A stretch of DNA of 64,000 nt. It comes from Cyanophora paradoxa. Its lineage: Eukaryota; Glaucocystophyceae; Cyanophorales; Cyanophoraceae. The DNA lies in the NCBI GenBank assembly GCA_004431415.1, contig QPMI01000113.1, positions 248,001 through 312,000 on the forward strand. Direction: 5' to 3'. A model generated the notes under the pieces. That model worked only from the letters and a program-made list of their open reading frames with translations, did no database searches and had not been told where the DNA came from. The position numbers and the translations under genes were made by a program. Below are positions 24,513 to 35,277 of the stretch, in pieces. How positions within the stretch are numbered: position 1 is the first letter of the stretch; the number at the start of each line of letters is the position of its first letter.

Positions 24513-24923
24513 CTCCAGCCACTGCTAGTTGGGCCGCTCCGAGTGCTTGTATTGTCTCAATCCGGCGTGTCCACCGCGAGCGAGGCAGCGGAAAGCTGGG
24601 CGCCTCAAGGGACGGTGTGGGCGGGAAAACGCGAAAATGAGGCGGCTCGGACGCCGCGCTTGTTTGCGAAAACGCGTATGGGTACGCCAGTACAAGTTGA
24701 CTACTTGGATCAAATTCGGAGTTTGAGACTTAACTGCAAAATTCAGGGCTCGAACAGCCGGTGAAAAGCTGGCCCTACCTCATCTCGAAAACTCACGCTC
24801 TAAAGCTGGCTGCTGCGTGGCCGGGACGGACCGGCGAACCGCCGAACCCTTGCCGGGGGGTACCGCTGGACTGTCAAGGTGCGACCAACCTGTCGTCTCG
24901 TCTTTAGCTTGTCGCTGCGCGAG
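24513..24923. promoter_or_regulatory. Intergenic region between divergent EF-hand and hydrolase genes
   Basis: About 410 bases separate the starts of the minus-strand EF-hand gene and the plus-strand secreted hydrolase. It is AT-richer than the genes. Both promoters are expected here, but no core element was identified with confidence. Confidence 0.35.
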
Positions 24924-27900
24924 ATGGCGCGGGCGCTCCTCCTGCTGGCGCTGTTGGCGACAGTCGCTCTCGCAGACGAGCCTGTCCCTAAGCGCCTTGC
25001 TGGCCCCGTATTCCAGCAGGACAGCAACGGGGTGCGCTCAATGAGCATTCTACAGCCAGCGCTTAGTGACAGGAGATCGGGCAATGCCGCATGGGCCTTC
25101 AGTGCGGAAGGGGCGAACCGCGTCAGCAAGCGCTTGACGATTCCGCCGACGGCGAAGCGAGTCTCGATCCTCTCCATGGCCAGCGCCGCCTCGGACGTGG
25201 AAGCATCGATTTGGTCCGCGCGCCTGGCCCCAGGCGGCGACGGCGAAGCAGCGGATCGCGTGAAGCCGCTGCATGAGGCGGCGGCGGAGGTGCACAGGCA
25301 GGTCTTCGAGCGGGGGGCTTCGAAGACGCGCCTGGAGCAGTACGACCTGGTGCCCCTCTCCGAGTCGGAGGAGTCCGCGATCAGCGTGGAGCAGGCGTCG
25401 GGCTCGCCCGTGCTGGTTGTGCTGGAGGACGCCTCGCGGCTGGAGCTCGTCGTGCGCTACGGGCACGACCGGTTCGTCGAGGGCCGCGAGGTGCCTGTCC
25501 AGGTCGAGCTTCTCGTCGCCGGCGGCGCGGCGCCCAGCGAGGCCGAGCGCGGCGCCATCCAACAGGCCGAGGCGCGGCTCTACGTGCGCCGCGCCGTCAC
25601 GGGCGGGCCCGGGGACGCGCCGGAGGAGGAGCTCGAGCTGCGGCGGACGGCGCCGGGCCGCTGGGCTGGTGCGGTGCGGATCGGCGGGGCGGGGCGGCAC
25701 GAGCTGCGGGTGCACGCGTCGGCGCCGCGGGAGGCGGAGCGGACGGTCGTTGACGCCGTTCACGCCGCCGGGGCCGACGCCCGTCTCGAGGAGCGGCCGC
25801 TCGCGCTCGTCTCGCGCGACCCCAGGCACCCCGACCTCTACGCTCAGGTGCTGCGCTCTGCCGGCGCCGGGCGCGCCGCGCGGAGCGCTGAGGCGGGCGG
25901 GGCCGGCGCAGGTGGACATCCCCGTGGAGTGCCGGGACCGGGCGGCCTGCGGCCCCTTCGAGCTCTACGCCGAGCTCTTCGGCTTCCCCGCCGGCGCCGG
26001 CGCGAGCGAGGCCGCCGCCGTCCCCATCAACTGGTTCGGCGGCATCGCCTCCGTCGTCCCCTGCGGCCAAACCGTCTCCTCGGACTCGCGCCGCCCCCGC
26101 GGGAACGAGGAGGAGGCGGCAGACGTGCCGCCGCTCTGCGTGCGGGGGTACGTGCACCTGGGCTGGCCGGCGCTGGCGGGCGGCGGCTGGGACTCGGCGG
26201 GCCTGCGGAACGTGCGCCTGCGGGAGCGGGAGACGCACGTGGTGGTGGCCGAGGCGGAGGGCGCGGGGGTGCGCGACCCCGAGGGCCTCCTGCAGCCGCC
26301 CCGCCCCGCCGGCGGCCTCCTCTCCGGCATCCTCGGCGCCGGCGGACGGCGCGCCCCGTCCCTGGAGATGACCGAGGGCCCGAGGCCGGCGCGCCACGTG
26401 CAGCCGGCCGAGGCGACGCGGGGGGGGGCGCCCTCGCCGCCGGTGCGGGCGGCGGCGGTGGCGCCGACGGACTTCGCGCCGGCGCACTCGCAGACGGGGC
26501 TCGTGGTGGTGCACGGCTACTGCGCGGACGGCTCCGACTGGTACCTCTCCAACTTCACCGACGCCGTCCGCTTCATGGACTACGGCCAGGCCCGCCCCGC
26601 CCCGCCCGCCCCGCCCCCGCCCCCGCCTTCTTCCCCACCCCGACGGGGCCCCGCAGGGCGTCTCGAACGACGAGTTCGCCCGGCGCCTCTCCGTCTTCGG
26701 CTCCTCGCTGGCCACGTGCACCCTCGCCGCGCACTCGCAGGGCGGTGCGCGCCCCGCTCCGCCCCCGCCCCGGTGGGCGGAGGTCGCCCTGACGCCCGTG
26801 CGGCCGGCGCGGCAGGCATGGCCTCCCTCCACATGCGCAACTTCTACCACAGCGTGCGCCGGCCGCTCCGCCCCGCCCTTGCGCGCCTCACGCGAACGTT
26901 GTCCCCCGGGAGGCAGTGCCTGGACGGGAACACGAACCGGACGGGCGGGGCGCGCCTCATCCAGACCGTGGGGACACCCTTCCACGTGCGGCGCCCCGCG
27001 GTGCGCGCATGCGGGCTCGGAGTCGAGGGGGCGCGCAGGGCTCGTCCATCGCCGGGCGCTGGGCCTCCATCTTCGGGCTGCTCGGGTACGGCTGCGGGAG
27101 CGTCGCCGACCTGACCCCGACGGGCGCCGAGCTCTGGCTCTCCTACATGCGCGACGAGGCGAGGGCGCCGCCGGCCGCCGGCCCGCTGCGCGCGCTGAGG
27201 CGGGACGGGGCCAGGCGCGGCGGGACGTGTACTACTTCGCGACGCGGTCGCCGGCGGGGGAGCTCCCCTGCGACCGCCGCACTGACCTCCTCCTCCTCAA
27301 GCCCAACGACGGCGCCACCGAGAACCTCTACAACCAGCTCGCCGGTGCCCGCCCCCGCCCGCCCCCATCCTCCCCGCGCCTGACGGGCCTCGTCTCCGTC
27401 CCAGGGGCGAACTCGATGGGGGTGACGGAGGCCGAGTGCCACATGGACATGATGAACTACCCCTCGCAGACACTCAACGGCTCGCGCAACGTCGACATCT
27501 CCCGCCACGCCGCCCGCCGTCCGCCCCGCCCGCCGCCGTGGCCCCCCCACGCGTGGCCGCCCTGAGGCGCCGCCGCAGTGCCCATCCCGCGCGTCATCCG
27601 CAGCGACTACCTCGGGCTCATCCTCGGGTGCGGTGCGCGCCCTCCTCGGCCGGCCTCGCCTGAGGGGGCGGCAGGGTGATGGGCGGCCTCATCGCGGGGA
27701 GCCTCGCCGTGGGCCTCGCCGTCCGCTGGTACCGCGCCAGGCACGCCGCCGGCGAGGAGGACCTCGAGGCCTCCGCCCCGCTCCCCGCCGCGTGCGCCCC
27801 CGCACCCGCCGCCCCCTCCCCGTCTTGCTCTCGCCCGACCCCGCGGCCCCCGCGCAGCGCCGCCTCCCGCCCCGGCGCCTCGGAGCGGACGCCGCTCCTC

Positions 27901-27945
27901 GCCGGTGCCGCAGCCGGCGCTCCAGGCCCCTCCCGGAAGAAGTAG
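24924..27945 (+). CDS. Secretory-pathway alpha/beta hydrolase, conditioned-medium-factor-like, with C-terminal membrane anchor
   Basis: ATG 24924 opens a clear signal peptide (MARALLLLALLATVALA). A long first exon gives a beta-rich region (LVVLEDASRLELVVRYG). The hydrolase domain has LVVVHGYCADGSDW near 26500, the nucleophile elbow LAAHSQGGMASLHM (split by an intron near 26743-26814), LIQTVGTPFHGSSIAGRWAS, SVADLTPTGAELWLS, DVYYFATRSP and a Cys/His block (GVTEAECHMDMMNYPSQ). It ends in one membrane helix (YLGLILGCGVMGGLIAGSLA) and a short tail containing ERTPLL. From memory, the HGYC, HSQGG, QTVGTP and YYF order resembles proteins annotated as conditioned medium factor in bacteria and Dictyostelium; that name needs a search. 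Introns: 25848-25911 (GT), 26590-26656 (GC donor) and several more. The topology predicts a lumenal or surface enzyme with a small cytosolic tail. Confidence 0.75.
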
Positions 27946-28313
27946 GAGGCCCTTCGTCTGCTCCCCCTTTCCCTCGTTGTCATCCAGATGTGTAGAGTCA
28001 TCCTTGAGGTCGAAGTTCAGTTTTGGCCCCTTTCAGGGATGCAGCTATATATGATTATGTGTAGGATGCGTGATCGACCCGTACCAGTACTTGAGCTGGT
28101 GATCATGACTTTCACCGGTACTTCAGTCGGCGTCAGGCCTAGCACAAGAGCACGCGCACATGTACACAGCCGCGCTTGCAATTGCTAGCTCCACTGGACC
28201 GAGGCCGAAAACCGGTACCGGCCGGCCGTGGTGCGCCACGCAGTGGCCCCGCGCGTTGCACGTACGTATACGTATACCGGTACACTGCACACATGTACAC
28301 GCGTACGTGCACG
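27946..28313. other. Intergenic DNA
   Basis: About 370 bases with alternating cgta and gtac-rich tracts (about 28255-28310) and no recognisable gene. Confidence 0.35.
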
Positions 28314-28469
28314 CAGCGTTAGCGCTACAGCCAAGGATTCCGGAAACAGCCGCTCACCATCGGCGCAGCGTTAGCGCTACAGCCAAGGATTCCGGAAACA
28401 GCCGCTCACCATCGGCGCAGCATTAGCGCTATAGCCAAGGATTCTGGAAACAGCCGCTCACCATCGGCG
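28314..28469. repeat. Three 52-bp tandem repeats upstream of tRNA-Gln copy 1
   Basis: Units 28314-28365, 28366-28417 and 28418-28469 begin cagcgttagcgct or cagcattagcgct and differ at a few positions. The same unit occurs twice at 40871-40974 before tRNA-Gln copy 3. Each unit contains the palindrome tagcgcta (tagcgcta/c in variants) and the motif aaggattcyggaaac. Confidence 0.9.
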
Positions 28470-28482
28470 CAGCGCATCAACC

Positions 28483-28554
28483 GGTCCTATGGTGTAACGG
28501 TTAGCACCCAGGACTCTGAATCCTGTAATCCCAGTTCGAATCTGGGTAGGACCT
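28483..28554 (+). tRNA. tRNA-Gln (anticodon CTG), copy 1
   Basis: A 72-base cloverleaf: acceptor stem GGTCCTA/TAGGACC, A-box-like TGGTGTAACGG, anticodon stem CAGGA/TCCTG around the loop CTCTGAA (anticodon CTG at 28516-28518), B-box GTTCGAATC and discriminator T. CCA is not encoded. A T run follows directly (28554-28557), as for RNA polymerase III termination. Confidence 0.97.
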
Positions 28555-28557
28555 TTT

Positions 28558-29485
28558 CGCCCGCTGCCGTTCCTTCCGCCCCTGTACCCGGCGAGCCGCG
28601 GTGCTGCCGGTGCGCAGCTTGTGTGCGCTGTGCTTCGTTTTGGCTGTGCTTCTGCCGACGCGTCTCGCGCGGTCGCGAGCTCGCGACGAGTCGTCAGGCC
28701 ACAGCATCGAAACTGTGCCGCGCGCATGGCGCTCCAGCATCGAAACAGCCCGAGCACCTTCGGCGTGGTCGTCCTCTCCCTCGACTCCCCCGACTCGGAG
28801 CTCCGCCGACGGCCTCTACACCGTGTACCAGGCTCGCCGCCCCGGTCCCCTGCCGCGCGCCTCGGTCGCCGACTGACGTACGCGTCGACGCTGGGGCCGC
28901 GGCAGACGGCCGGCGACTTCTCCGGCGTGCGCCTCATGATCATGCATATGAACGTTGACGCGACTGCCCTGCGACCCGCGGCCCTGGCCCCCGAGTGCAT
29001 GCCCGTGCCGACCGTACGCAATGGGTGTGCGATATCATGCCTTCCACCCCGCGCAGCTTCCACCTCTTACGCTCAGCCCAGGCGCGTGCGCAACGGCACC
29101 TGTGAGTGCGCGCGGCCTGGGCCGGCGCCGCGCGCCCGCGCGACCTGGGCCGCGCGCCCGCGCGACGATGGCAAGCGCAACCCCGCTGCACCGCGCCCAC
29201 CTCGCATGGGCGAGGGCGAAATCCCGTGCGGCCAGGCGCCGAATTCGACTCGGTGAGCGCCTCGGATCCCGGAGCCTTTCATGCCGCCCTTCCGCAACAG
29301 GTCGACGTCGCGCCCCCCGAGGTCGAGGGGCATTCGCCCCGGCCCGCGAGTGGTGCGCCCCGAGTGCATCCCCCGCTGAGCCTTCATTGACGGAAGGCCG
29401 GTCTGCAGGGAGCCGCAGTTCGGCGCGGAGGAGGGGATGGTGACGTCTGCGCGTCATGGCGTGGCCCATGTGAGCCAACACGCGC
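28558..29485. other. Region between tRNA-Gln copy 1 and the retrotransposon
   Basis: The first 110-140 bases resemble the sequence after tRNA-Gln copy 3 (from 41060), showing that the tRNA unit was duplicated with its flank. Further on there are only short frames with biased composition, and none has family motifs. No gene is called. Confidence 0.4.
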
Positions 29486-29490
29486 GTGCC
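29486..29490. repeat. Target-site duplication, left
   Basis: GTGCC directly precedes the 5' LTR and is repeated directly after the 3' LTR at 39662-39666. Confidence 0.9.
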
Positions 29491-29773
29491 TGTCGCATCC
29501 GACTTTACAGTGGATGCTCGATTGTGAGCCGCTAGGGCTCTAGATGATGTATGCAGCCTTCGTGCTGCTAGGCCGACGGCGCCTAGGCTAGTTAGAGCGC
29601 CGCGGTCATTTGTATGCGTGTGTCGGGGTACGCCGTAGTTGGACGGGTACACCCTCAGTCTACCATCACGGTGGCTAACAGCAGCAGCACTCGCCAAACC
29701 CCGCCCTGCTGAGCTTGCACTCCGCACGGGCTTCTCGCGCGCACGATTAGACACACTAATCTCGCACGCGACA
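29491..29773 (+). repeat. 5' long terminal repeat
   Basis: 283 bases from TGTCGC to GCGACA, identical to 39379-39661. It carries the promoter and polyadenylation signals of the element, which could not be located individually. Confidence 0.95.
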
Positions 29774-29798
29774 GGCGCCATTCTGCCGGAATCGAACC
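29774..29798 (+). promoter_or_regulatory. Probable primer-binding site region
   Basis: Directly after the 5' LTR, 29781-29798 is complementary to a tRNA 3' half: its reverse complement GGTTCGATTCCGGCAGAA has T-loop (TTCGATT) and acceptor-side character. The expected TGG complement of CCA is not at the LTR edge; ggcgcca stands there instead. The primer tRNA was not identified, and it is not the local tRNA-Gln. Confidence 0.5.
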
Positions 29799-30263
29799 TT
29801 CAAGGGTCTGAGTCCGTATCGCTCTCCCCAGCCCCGCCGCGCAGCGCGCATCGCTGCGCCGCCTTGCCCAGTGTCTATTGGAGCCAGAGACCTGCTTTCC
29901 GCGCGAGCGCCGTCCCCACGGTTGCTTTGCGTTTGAGTGCGCCGCCCTGTACCGCTTGCGGTTGGACGGTAGTGCACCGGAAACGTCTCTAGTGCCTATC
30001 GCGGGCTTCGGGTCATCCCCAGACCGAAGCGCACGCGCCGAGCTCTCTCTCGAGAGTCTCATCATTGCCTGTCCCATCGCCGGTTGCGAGCAACCGTGCC
30101 ACGGAGACTGCTGCGAGCAGCTCTCTAAGTGTCCCTGAGTCGCGCTCTTGCGTGACCGCGAGATCCCCGCGCCGGATTCTGCAGCGAGCTGCAGATCAAA
30201 TCCCGCGCCTAGTGCTCTCCCCGGCATCTTGTTCTTGCGGCTTTACGTTGCAAAGAGAACAAC

Positions 30264-30809
30264 ATGTCAAACCCCTCGGAACTTCTTAGTTCTGAAGTCC
30301 GGAGCCAGCTGTCTGCGCTCGCGCATGTTGAGCCTGCGAAGGCCGAACTTGCTGTGCAGTACGCCGCCCCCGGCGCCTCGGCTGTGGCTGATGACGATCC
30401 CGCGCGGATCGGATTCTTGCCCGCCCAGCCCCGCCTCGCCGATGGTGACCGGTTCCGCAAGGACGTCCGGAACTATCAGTCGGCGCAGCCGACGAAGTAT
30501 CTCTTTGGCCCCGACGCTGCCGGCGGCCAGGAGTATACTAAGTCCGAGGCTCTTGCCGGAGTGATCGTCGGGCGCATCCGCCCCGGCGCCCTCCGCGCCG
30601 TAATCGAGCGTAAGCGCGACCTCTATGAGGCCTCTATTGCTGGCCTGGAGCGTGACCGCGCTACGCTGCGGCGCCTTGAGCTCGTCCCGGCGAACTTGCG
30701 TTCTGCCGATGACGACGCCACGATCCTCGCGCTGCAGCAGAGCTGCGCGCGTGATGAGGCCTCAATCGTGGCCACGCGTGATGCGTACTTGCGTGCCCCG
30801 GGCTGCTAG
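30264..30809 (+). CDS. gag: Retrotransposon gag, first segment
   Basis: ATG 30264 opens a 181-residue frame (MSNPSELLSSEVRSQL onward), charged and alpha-helical, with a coiled region (VIERKRDLYEASIAGLERDR). It ends at TAG 30807-30809, but the capsid-like sequence continues in another frame immediately after, so a small indel near 30800 interrupts gag. It should encode a capsid-like structural protein. Confidence 0.7.
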   Translation: MSNPSELLSSEVRSQLSALAHVEPAKAELAVQYAAPGASAVADDDPARIGFLPAQPRLADGDRFRKDVRNYQSAQPTKYLFGPDAAGGQEYTKSEALAGVIVGRIRPGALRAVIERKRDLYEASIAGLERDRATLRRLELVPANLRSADDDATILALQQSCARDEASIVATRDAYLRAPGC

Positions 30810-32601
30810 ACACGATCACGGCGTGGATCCACAAGGCGCGCCCGCACGCGGCCCGCCGGGCCCTCACTGAGCCCTACACGGGCGAGGATCCGCGCTCATG
30901 GCACGACTGGTTCTTGCCTCTCGTCCGGCACACGCTGCCGACGGGCCAGCGCCTCGCCGTGTACTACGCCGAGTGCCTGCGCACTGCGCTTGAGGCCCGT
31001 GCGACGAGCGAGGACCCGGAATATCAGAACCTTGATGTTCGGATGGCCGGGTTCGCGAAGCTGAACGAGCGCACGCTGCGCGAGTTCCTCACTGCGCTGG
31101 ACCAGCGCATTCTCGCTCTGGACGGCGCCCTGTCGCCGCTCCAGCTGGACGATCTATTCCTCCAGGCATGCGAGACGCACGGCTGCCGTACCGTGCTGCC
31201 ACCCCAGGCCATGGTCGCGCCCGAGGCGCCTGAGACCAAGCGCCCCCGCGTGCGCAAAATGGCCGTGGCGGCCGATGACGAGGACGAGCCTGACGAGGCC
31301 GTCCCGACGAAATCGGTGCACGCCGCCCCCGGCACCAAGGCGCCGCCGGGCGCCCCCGTCTTGAGCCGCCGGCACCCGGACGAGGAAAACCTGGGGTACC
31401 CGTGCACCACCACGACGCCATGCCCCCTGTGCATGCACGTGGAGATGCCGGCCCTCGACCGCTGCCACTTTACGTGGAATTGCGCGTGGGGCACGGCCCC
31501 GTTCCCCGGCATCCCGTACGCCGACTGGGTGAAGGGGATCGCTGAGAAGCGGGCGGGCTTGAAGCGCCGCGAGCGCGCGACCCGCGAGGACGAGGGCCCG
31601 ACCGCGACGAGCGCGGGGACCCCGGCCCGAACCGCGGCGGTTACGCCCACCGCGGTGGACACCGCCAGGAGCCGTACCCCCGGGGCGGTTTCCAAGCCCG
31701 CGGCGGGTTCCGCGGCGGCGCCCGCAGCGGCTACGCCGGCGGCTCCGGCCGTGGCCCGGCCTCCGGCCCGAACCAGCGCCCGCTGGGGAAGGGTAAGGAG
31801 ACGAGCGAGCAGGATGAGCAGCGAGGCTGCTGGACCTGCGGCTCGCTGGACCACATGCGCCGGGATTGCCCCTCCGCCCAGGGCAACGCCCAGAGCGGCC
31901 GTGGCCGCGGCTATGGCCCTGAGCAGAACCGCGGGCCCCGGCCCCGGTTCAACCAAGTTCGCGCCGGAGGCGATCCGCCGCGCTCCGAGCCGCAGCCCCT
32001 CACGGACGGGCCGGACCGGAAAACCTCTGCAGCCCCGCAGAGTCGGTCCGCGGCGTTGCACGCCAGCAACAGCCGGCAGCGCTCGTCGCTGCACTTCCCC
32101 ACGCCCGCCGCCGACCCTGGTGACCTCACCGGGTACGGCCCGGACCGCCCGTCGGACCTCGCGGTCCCGGAGTCCCCCGAAGGCGCGCCGCCCGGCAGCC
32201 TCAACGCCCCTATCCCGATTGCGCATGTGATCGATGGGATCTCGGGCCGCCCGCACGATTTCCGGCGCCTGCAGCTGCAGTGCCCAGGATTCGTCTACGC
32301 CCTGAATGCTGACGGCACTCTCGGCGCTAGCACGCGTGTCCAAATCCTCTTTGACACCGGCGCTATGGGCGAAGTTGGCGAGAAGCGCCACATGCCCCCG
32401 GGCACCCGGTACACGGGTGTGAAGGTCCTGAGGGCCTTCCTGCACCACGCCACGATCACGGCCGAAATCGCGCACGTCGTGCTGCGCTTCGGTGACGTGT
32501 ACGTCTCGCGGGCCGTGTACGTCGTCCCCGACGGCTCCCTGGGCCCCAATGCCGACCTGCTCGTGGGCATCGGCACGATCATGATGGTCGAGGGCGGATA
32601 G
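30810..32601 (+). CDS. Retrotransposon gag remainder, zinc knuckle and aspartic protease (frame-broken)
   Basis: After the break at about 30800 a second frame carries helical capsid-like sequence (LRTALEARATSEDPEYQN, ERTLREFLTALDQRI). A further frame change near 31600 leads to an RGG-rich stretch, the CCHC zinc knuckle CWTCGSLDHMRRDC (near 31831-31872), and a retropepsin-like domain with ILFDTGAMGE near 32344 and DLLVGIGTI near 32557. The frame ends at TAG 32599-32601. Gag and protease would process and package element RNA. Three frames are used over 1.8 kb. Confidence 0.75.
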
Positions 32602-33865
32602 ACACGACCAGCTCTGGCTGGTGCCTGCACGCGCGCGACGCGCAATTCCGCCCCCACGTGATCCCTTTTTGCTGCCCGGACAAACGAAGGGGCCTCTCCT
32701 TGTCCGGGTCCTTCGCCCTGTCGTCCTGAAGGACGCGCGCGAGTGGATGGTCCGCTGCGTGATTGACGGCCCTGCGCCGCCTGCGGACCAGGCTCCGACG
32801 CTCGCCGTCGGGCCGGCGCCCGACTCCTTGTCGGCGCTCGGGTACTCGCGCCCCACCAGCTGCACCGGCGCCCAGCCGCGGGCGGCAGCCTGCATGTGCG
32901 GCTATTAAATCCCGCCAATGAGCCCGTCCTGCTGCCAGCAGGGGCCGTTGTTGCGGTGGCGGAGGCTAACAACCTGCCGCCCGGCGACTTCGGGTATGAC
33001 CCGCCACCAGACGATGCGCCCGTGCGCGCAGTCGCCGATACTTTCATCCGCACGCTGCGAGCCTTTTACCCTAAACGGGCCAAGGCTTCCGCTCGATGCG
33101 TCGCCGGGCCAATCGAACGGCCGCGGCTTATATGGCAGCTGAGGGCGCGCCGACGCCCCAGCACCCTGCCCCGGGCCTATCTTTGCGGCACCCGCCGCCC
33201 GGCAGTCCGATGCGACTGCAGCCACCGGGCAGGAGCCTGCGCCGAGCGCACCTCCGCTGTTTGTCCGCATGATGCGCGACGACGACGACGAGGGCCATGA
33301 GGTCCCATCGTCACGATGGAGGGCCTCGCGCTCCACGATGAGCCGGTGTCGTCCGACACCGACTCGGAGCTCGAGCGCGACGTCGGGTACCCGGGTTGGA
33401 CCTCCCCAGAGGAGCGTGAACGAACCCGGCCGGCCCGCCGCGCCGAGCGCGCCGCACGCCGCCGCGCCCGCGCGGCGCGCGTTGCGCGTCAAGGGGCTAA
33501 CGTAGTCCCAACCAATCCCTCCGGGATCAAATAAATCTCGCTGCCGACGCAGCCGAGCAGCCGGCGCCTGCGCCGAGCACAGCTGCTGCCCGCCCCGCGA
33601 CGGCACCAGCGCCGCTGGACGGCCCTGGCTGCTCCGTCCGTACCACGGACGCGCCGGGCGCGCCTTCTGCAGCCGAGTCCTCTGCCGCGCGCGGCAGGGA
33701 CAAGGGCAAGGCGCCGCTGCGAGCCGCCCCTCCGGGCCCAGCGCCTGGACCCTCCCATGGCGGCCCCCGCGGGCGCCTCCGGAAACGACGGGGACGTCGT
33801 CTTCCGAAGAGGAGGAGTGGAACCGAGCACGTGCTAAAATCCCGGAATGCGGCTCGCATCCGGCG
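32602..33865 (+). other. Degenerate protease-reverse transcriptase linker
   Basis: There is no continuous frame. Fragments such as LLVRVLRPVVLKDAREWMVR and RLLNPANEPVLLPAGAVVAV in different frames look like remains of a Ty3/gypsy linker. Stops near 32906 and elsewhere separate them. Confidence 0.5.
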
Positions 33866-35277
33866 ATGAGCACTGCTGAACGCGCCGAGCTCGAGGCTCT
33901 GCTCAAGCGCTATTCGTGCGCGTTCGCCGACTCGGTCACGGCCACCGAGGGCACGGCCAACCTCCTCCACTACGAGCACGTGATCCGATTGACCTCACGG
34001 CTGCCCGTCTTCACGCCCCCGCGGCGTGTAAGCCCGCACGCCGAGGCCTTCGCCCGTGCTGAAATAAAGCGGCTCCTTGAGCTGGGCTTGATCCAGCCCT
34101 CGCAAGCCGCCTACGGCTCGCCGGTCGTGCTCGCTCCTAAGAAGGACGGCACCTGGCGGTTCTGCGTCGATTACCGACGCTTAAATGCAATCACCGAGCG
34201 CGACGTCTTTCCGCTGCCGCGGATCGACGATCAGCTGGACCGCCTGCGGGGGTCCATGATCTTCTCGACCGTCGACGCGACGGCGGGCTTCTGGCAGCTG
34301 CCGCTGGACCCTGCGTCCCGGCAGTACACGGCCTTCGTGGTGCCCTGGGGCCACTACGAGTGGCGCGTGACCCCGTTTGGCGTGACCAACGGGCCGGCCG
34401 CCTTCTCGCGCGCCGTGACCGCCATCCTCGGCCCCCTGCTCACGACTTGCGTCACCGCTTATATCGACGATATAACGGTGTTCTCGCCGAGCGTGCCCCA
34501 GCACCTGCTGGACCTCGAGGCCTTGTTCCGCGCAATCATGCCGGCGAACTTGCGCCTGAAGCCCTCCGAGGCTCCAAGTGCCGCTTCGGGGTGGCTGAGG
34601 TTGCCCTGCTCGGGCACCTCGTCTCGGCCGAGGGGATCCGCCAGGACCCCGCGAAGCTGGCGTTCATTCGCCAGTACCCGCCGCCAGCGAACGCTGACCA
34701 ATTGAGGTCGTTCCTGGGCTTGGCCGGGTACTACCGGCGGTTCGTGAACGGGTTTGCCCGTGTCACCCACCCTTTGCAGCGCCTGCTGCTTCGGGACGCC
34801 GTGTGGCAATGGACCGAGGTCCACCAAGCCGCCTTCGAGGCGCTGAAGGCTGCCCTGCTCGAGGATCTGGTACTCGGGTACCCGGATTTCGAGCGGCCCT
34901 TCATCCTGTCGACCGACGCGTCGACGTACGCCATCGGCGCGATCCTGTCGCAGTCCGACGGCGGCTCGCCCGCCCGTGAGCGGCCCATCGCGTTCATCAG
35001 CCGAACGCTGGCGCCCGCTGAGCGGAATTACACCGCCACCGAGCTCGAGTGCTTGGCGGTTGTATGGGCAATAAAATACTGGCGGCACTTCCTCTTGGGA
35101 GGGCCCCAGTTCCTGGTCCGGACGGACCACCAAGCGCTCCAGTGGCTGCGCTCGCGCGAGGCGACCTCTGGGAGGCTGGGACGCTGGTCCCTCCTCCTGC
35201 AGTCCTACGACTTCGTCGTAGAGTACCGCGCGGGGCGCAATAACGGAGGGCCCGACGCCTGCTCGCGGCCCCGTTGA
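33866..35277 (+). CDS. Retrotransposon reverse transcriptase and RNase H (one frameshift)
   Basis: The frame from 33866 has classic Ty3/gypsy reverse transcriptase blocks: [71 protein letters not shown] and the active site [10 protein letters not shown] near 34458. Near 34570-34585 the frame shifts (the sequence around tccgaggctcc looks like a short insertion). The thumb ([25 protein letters not shown]) and RNase H ([47 protein letters not shown]) then continue in another frame to a stop at 35275-35277. The copy is unlikely to make a single active polyprotein. Confidence 0.9.

Noticed and set aside
24376-24528. Plus-strand exon-like stretch (LLRLENGASIRTLALLPGRE) preceded by a pyrimidine tract and cag
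   Set aside because: The minus strand over the same bases gives an ATG-started Ser-rich head that splices in frame into the EF-hand gene, so the plus reading is its antisense shadow.
28314-28469. CRISPR-like array
   Set aside because: The 52-bp units are contiguous with no unique spacers, and the DNA is eukaryotic; it is a simple tandem repeat.
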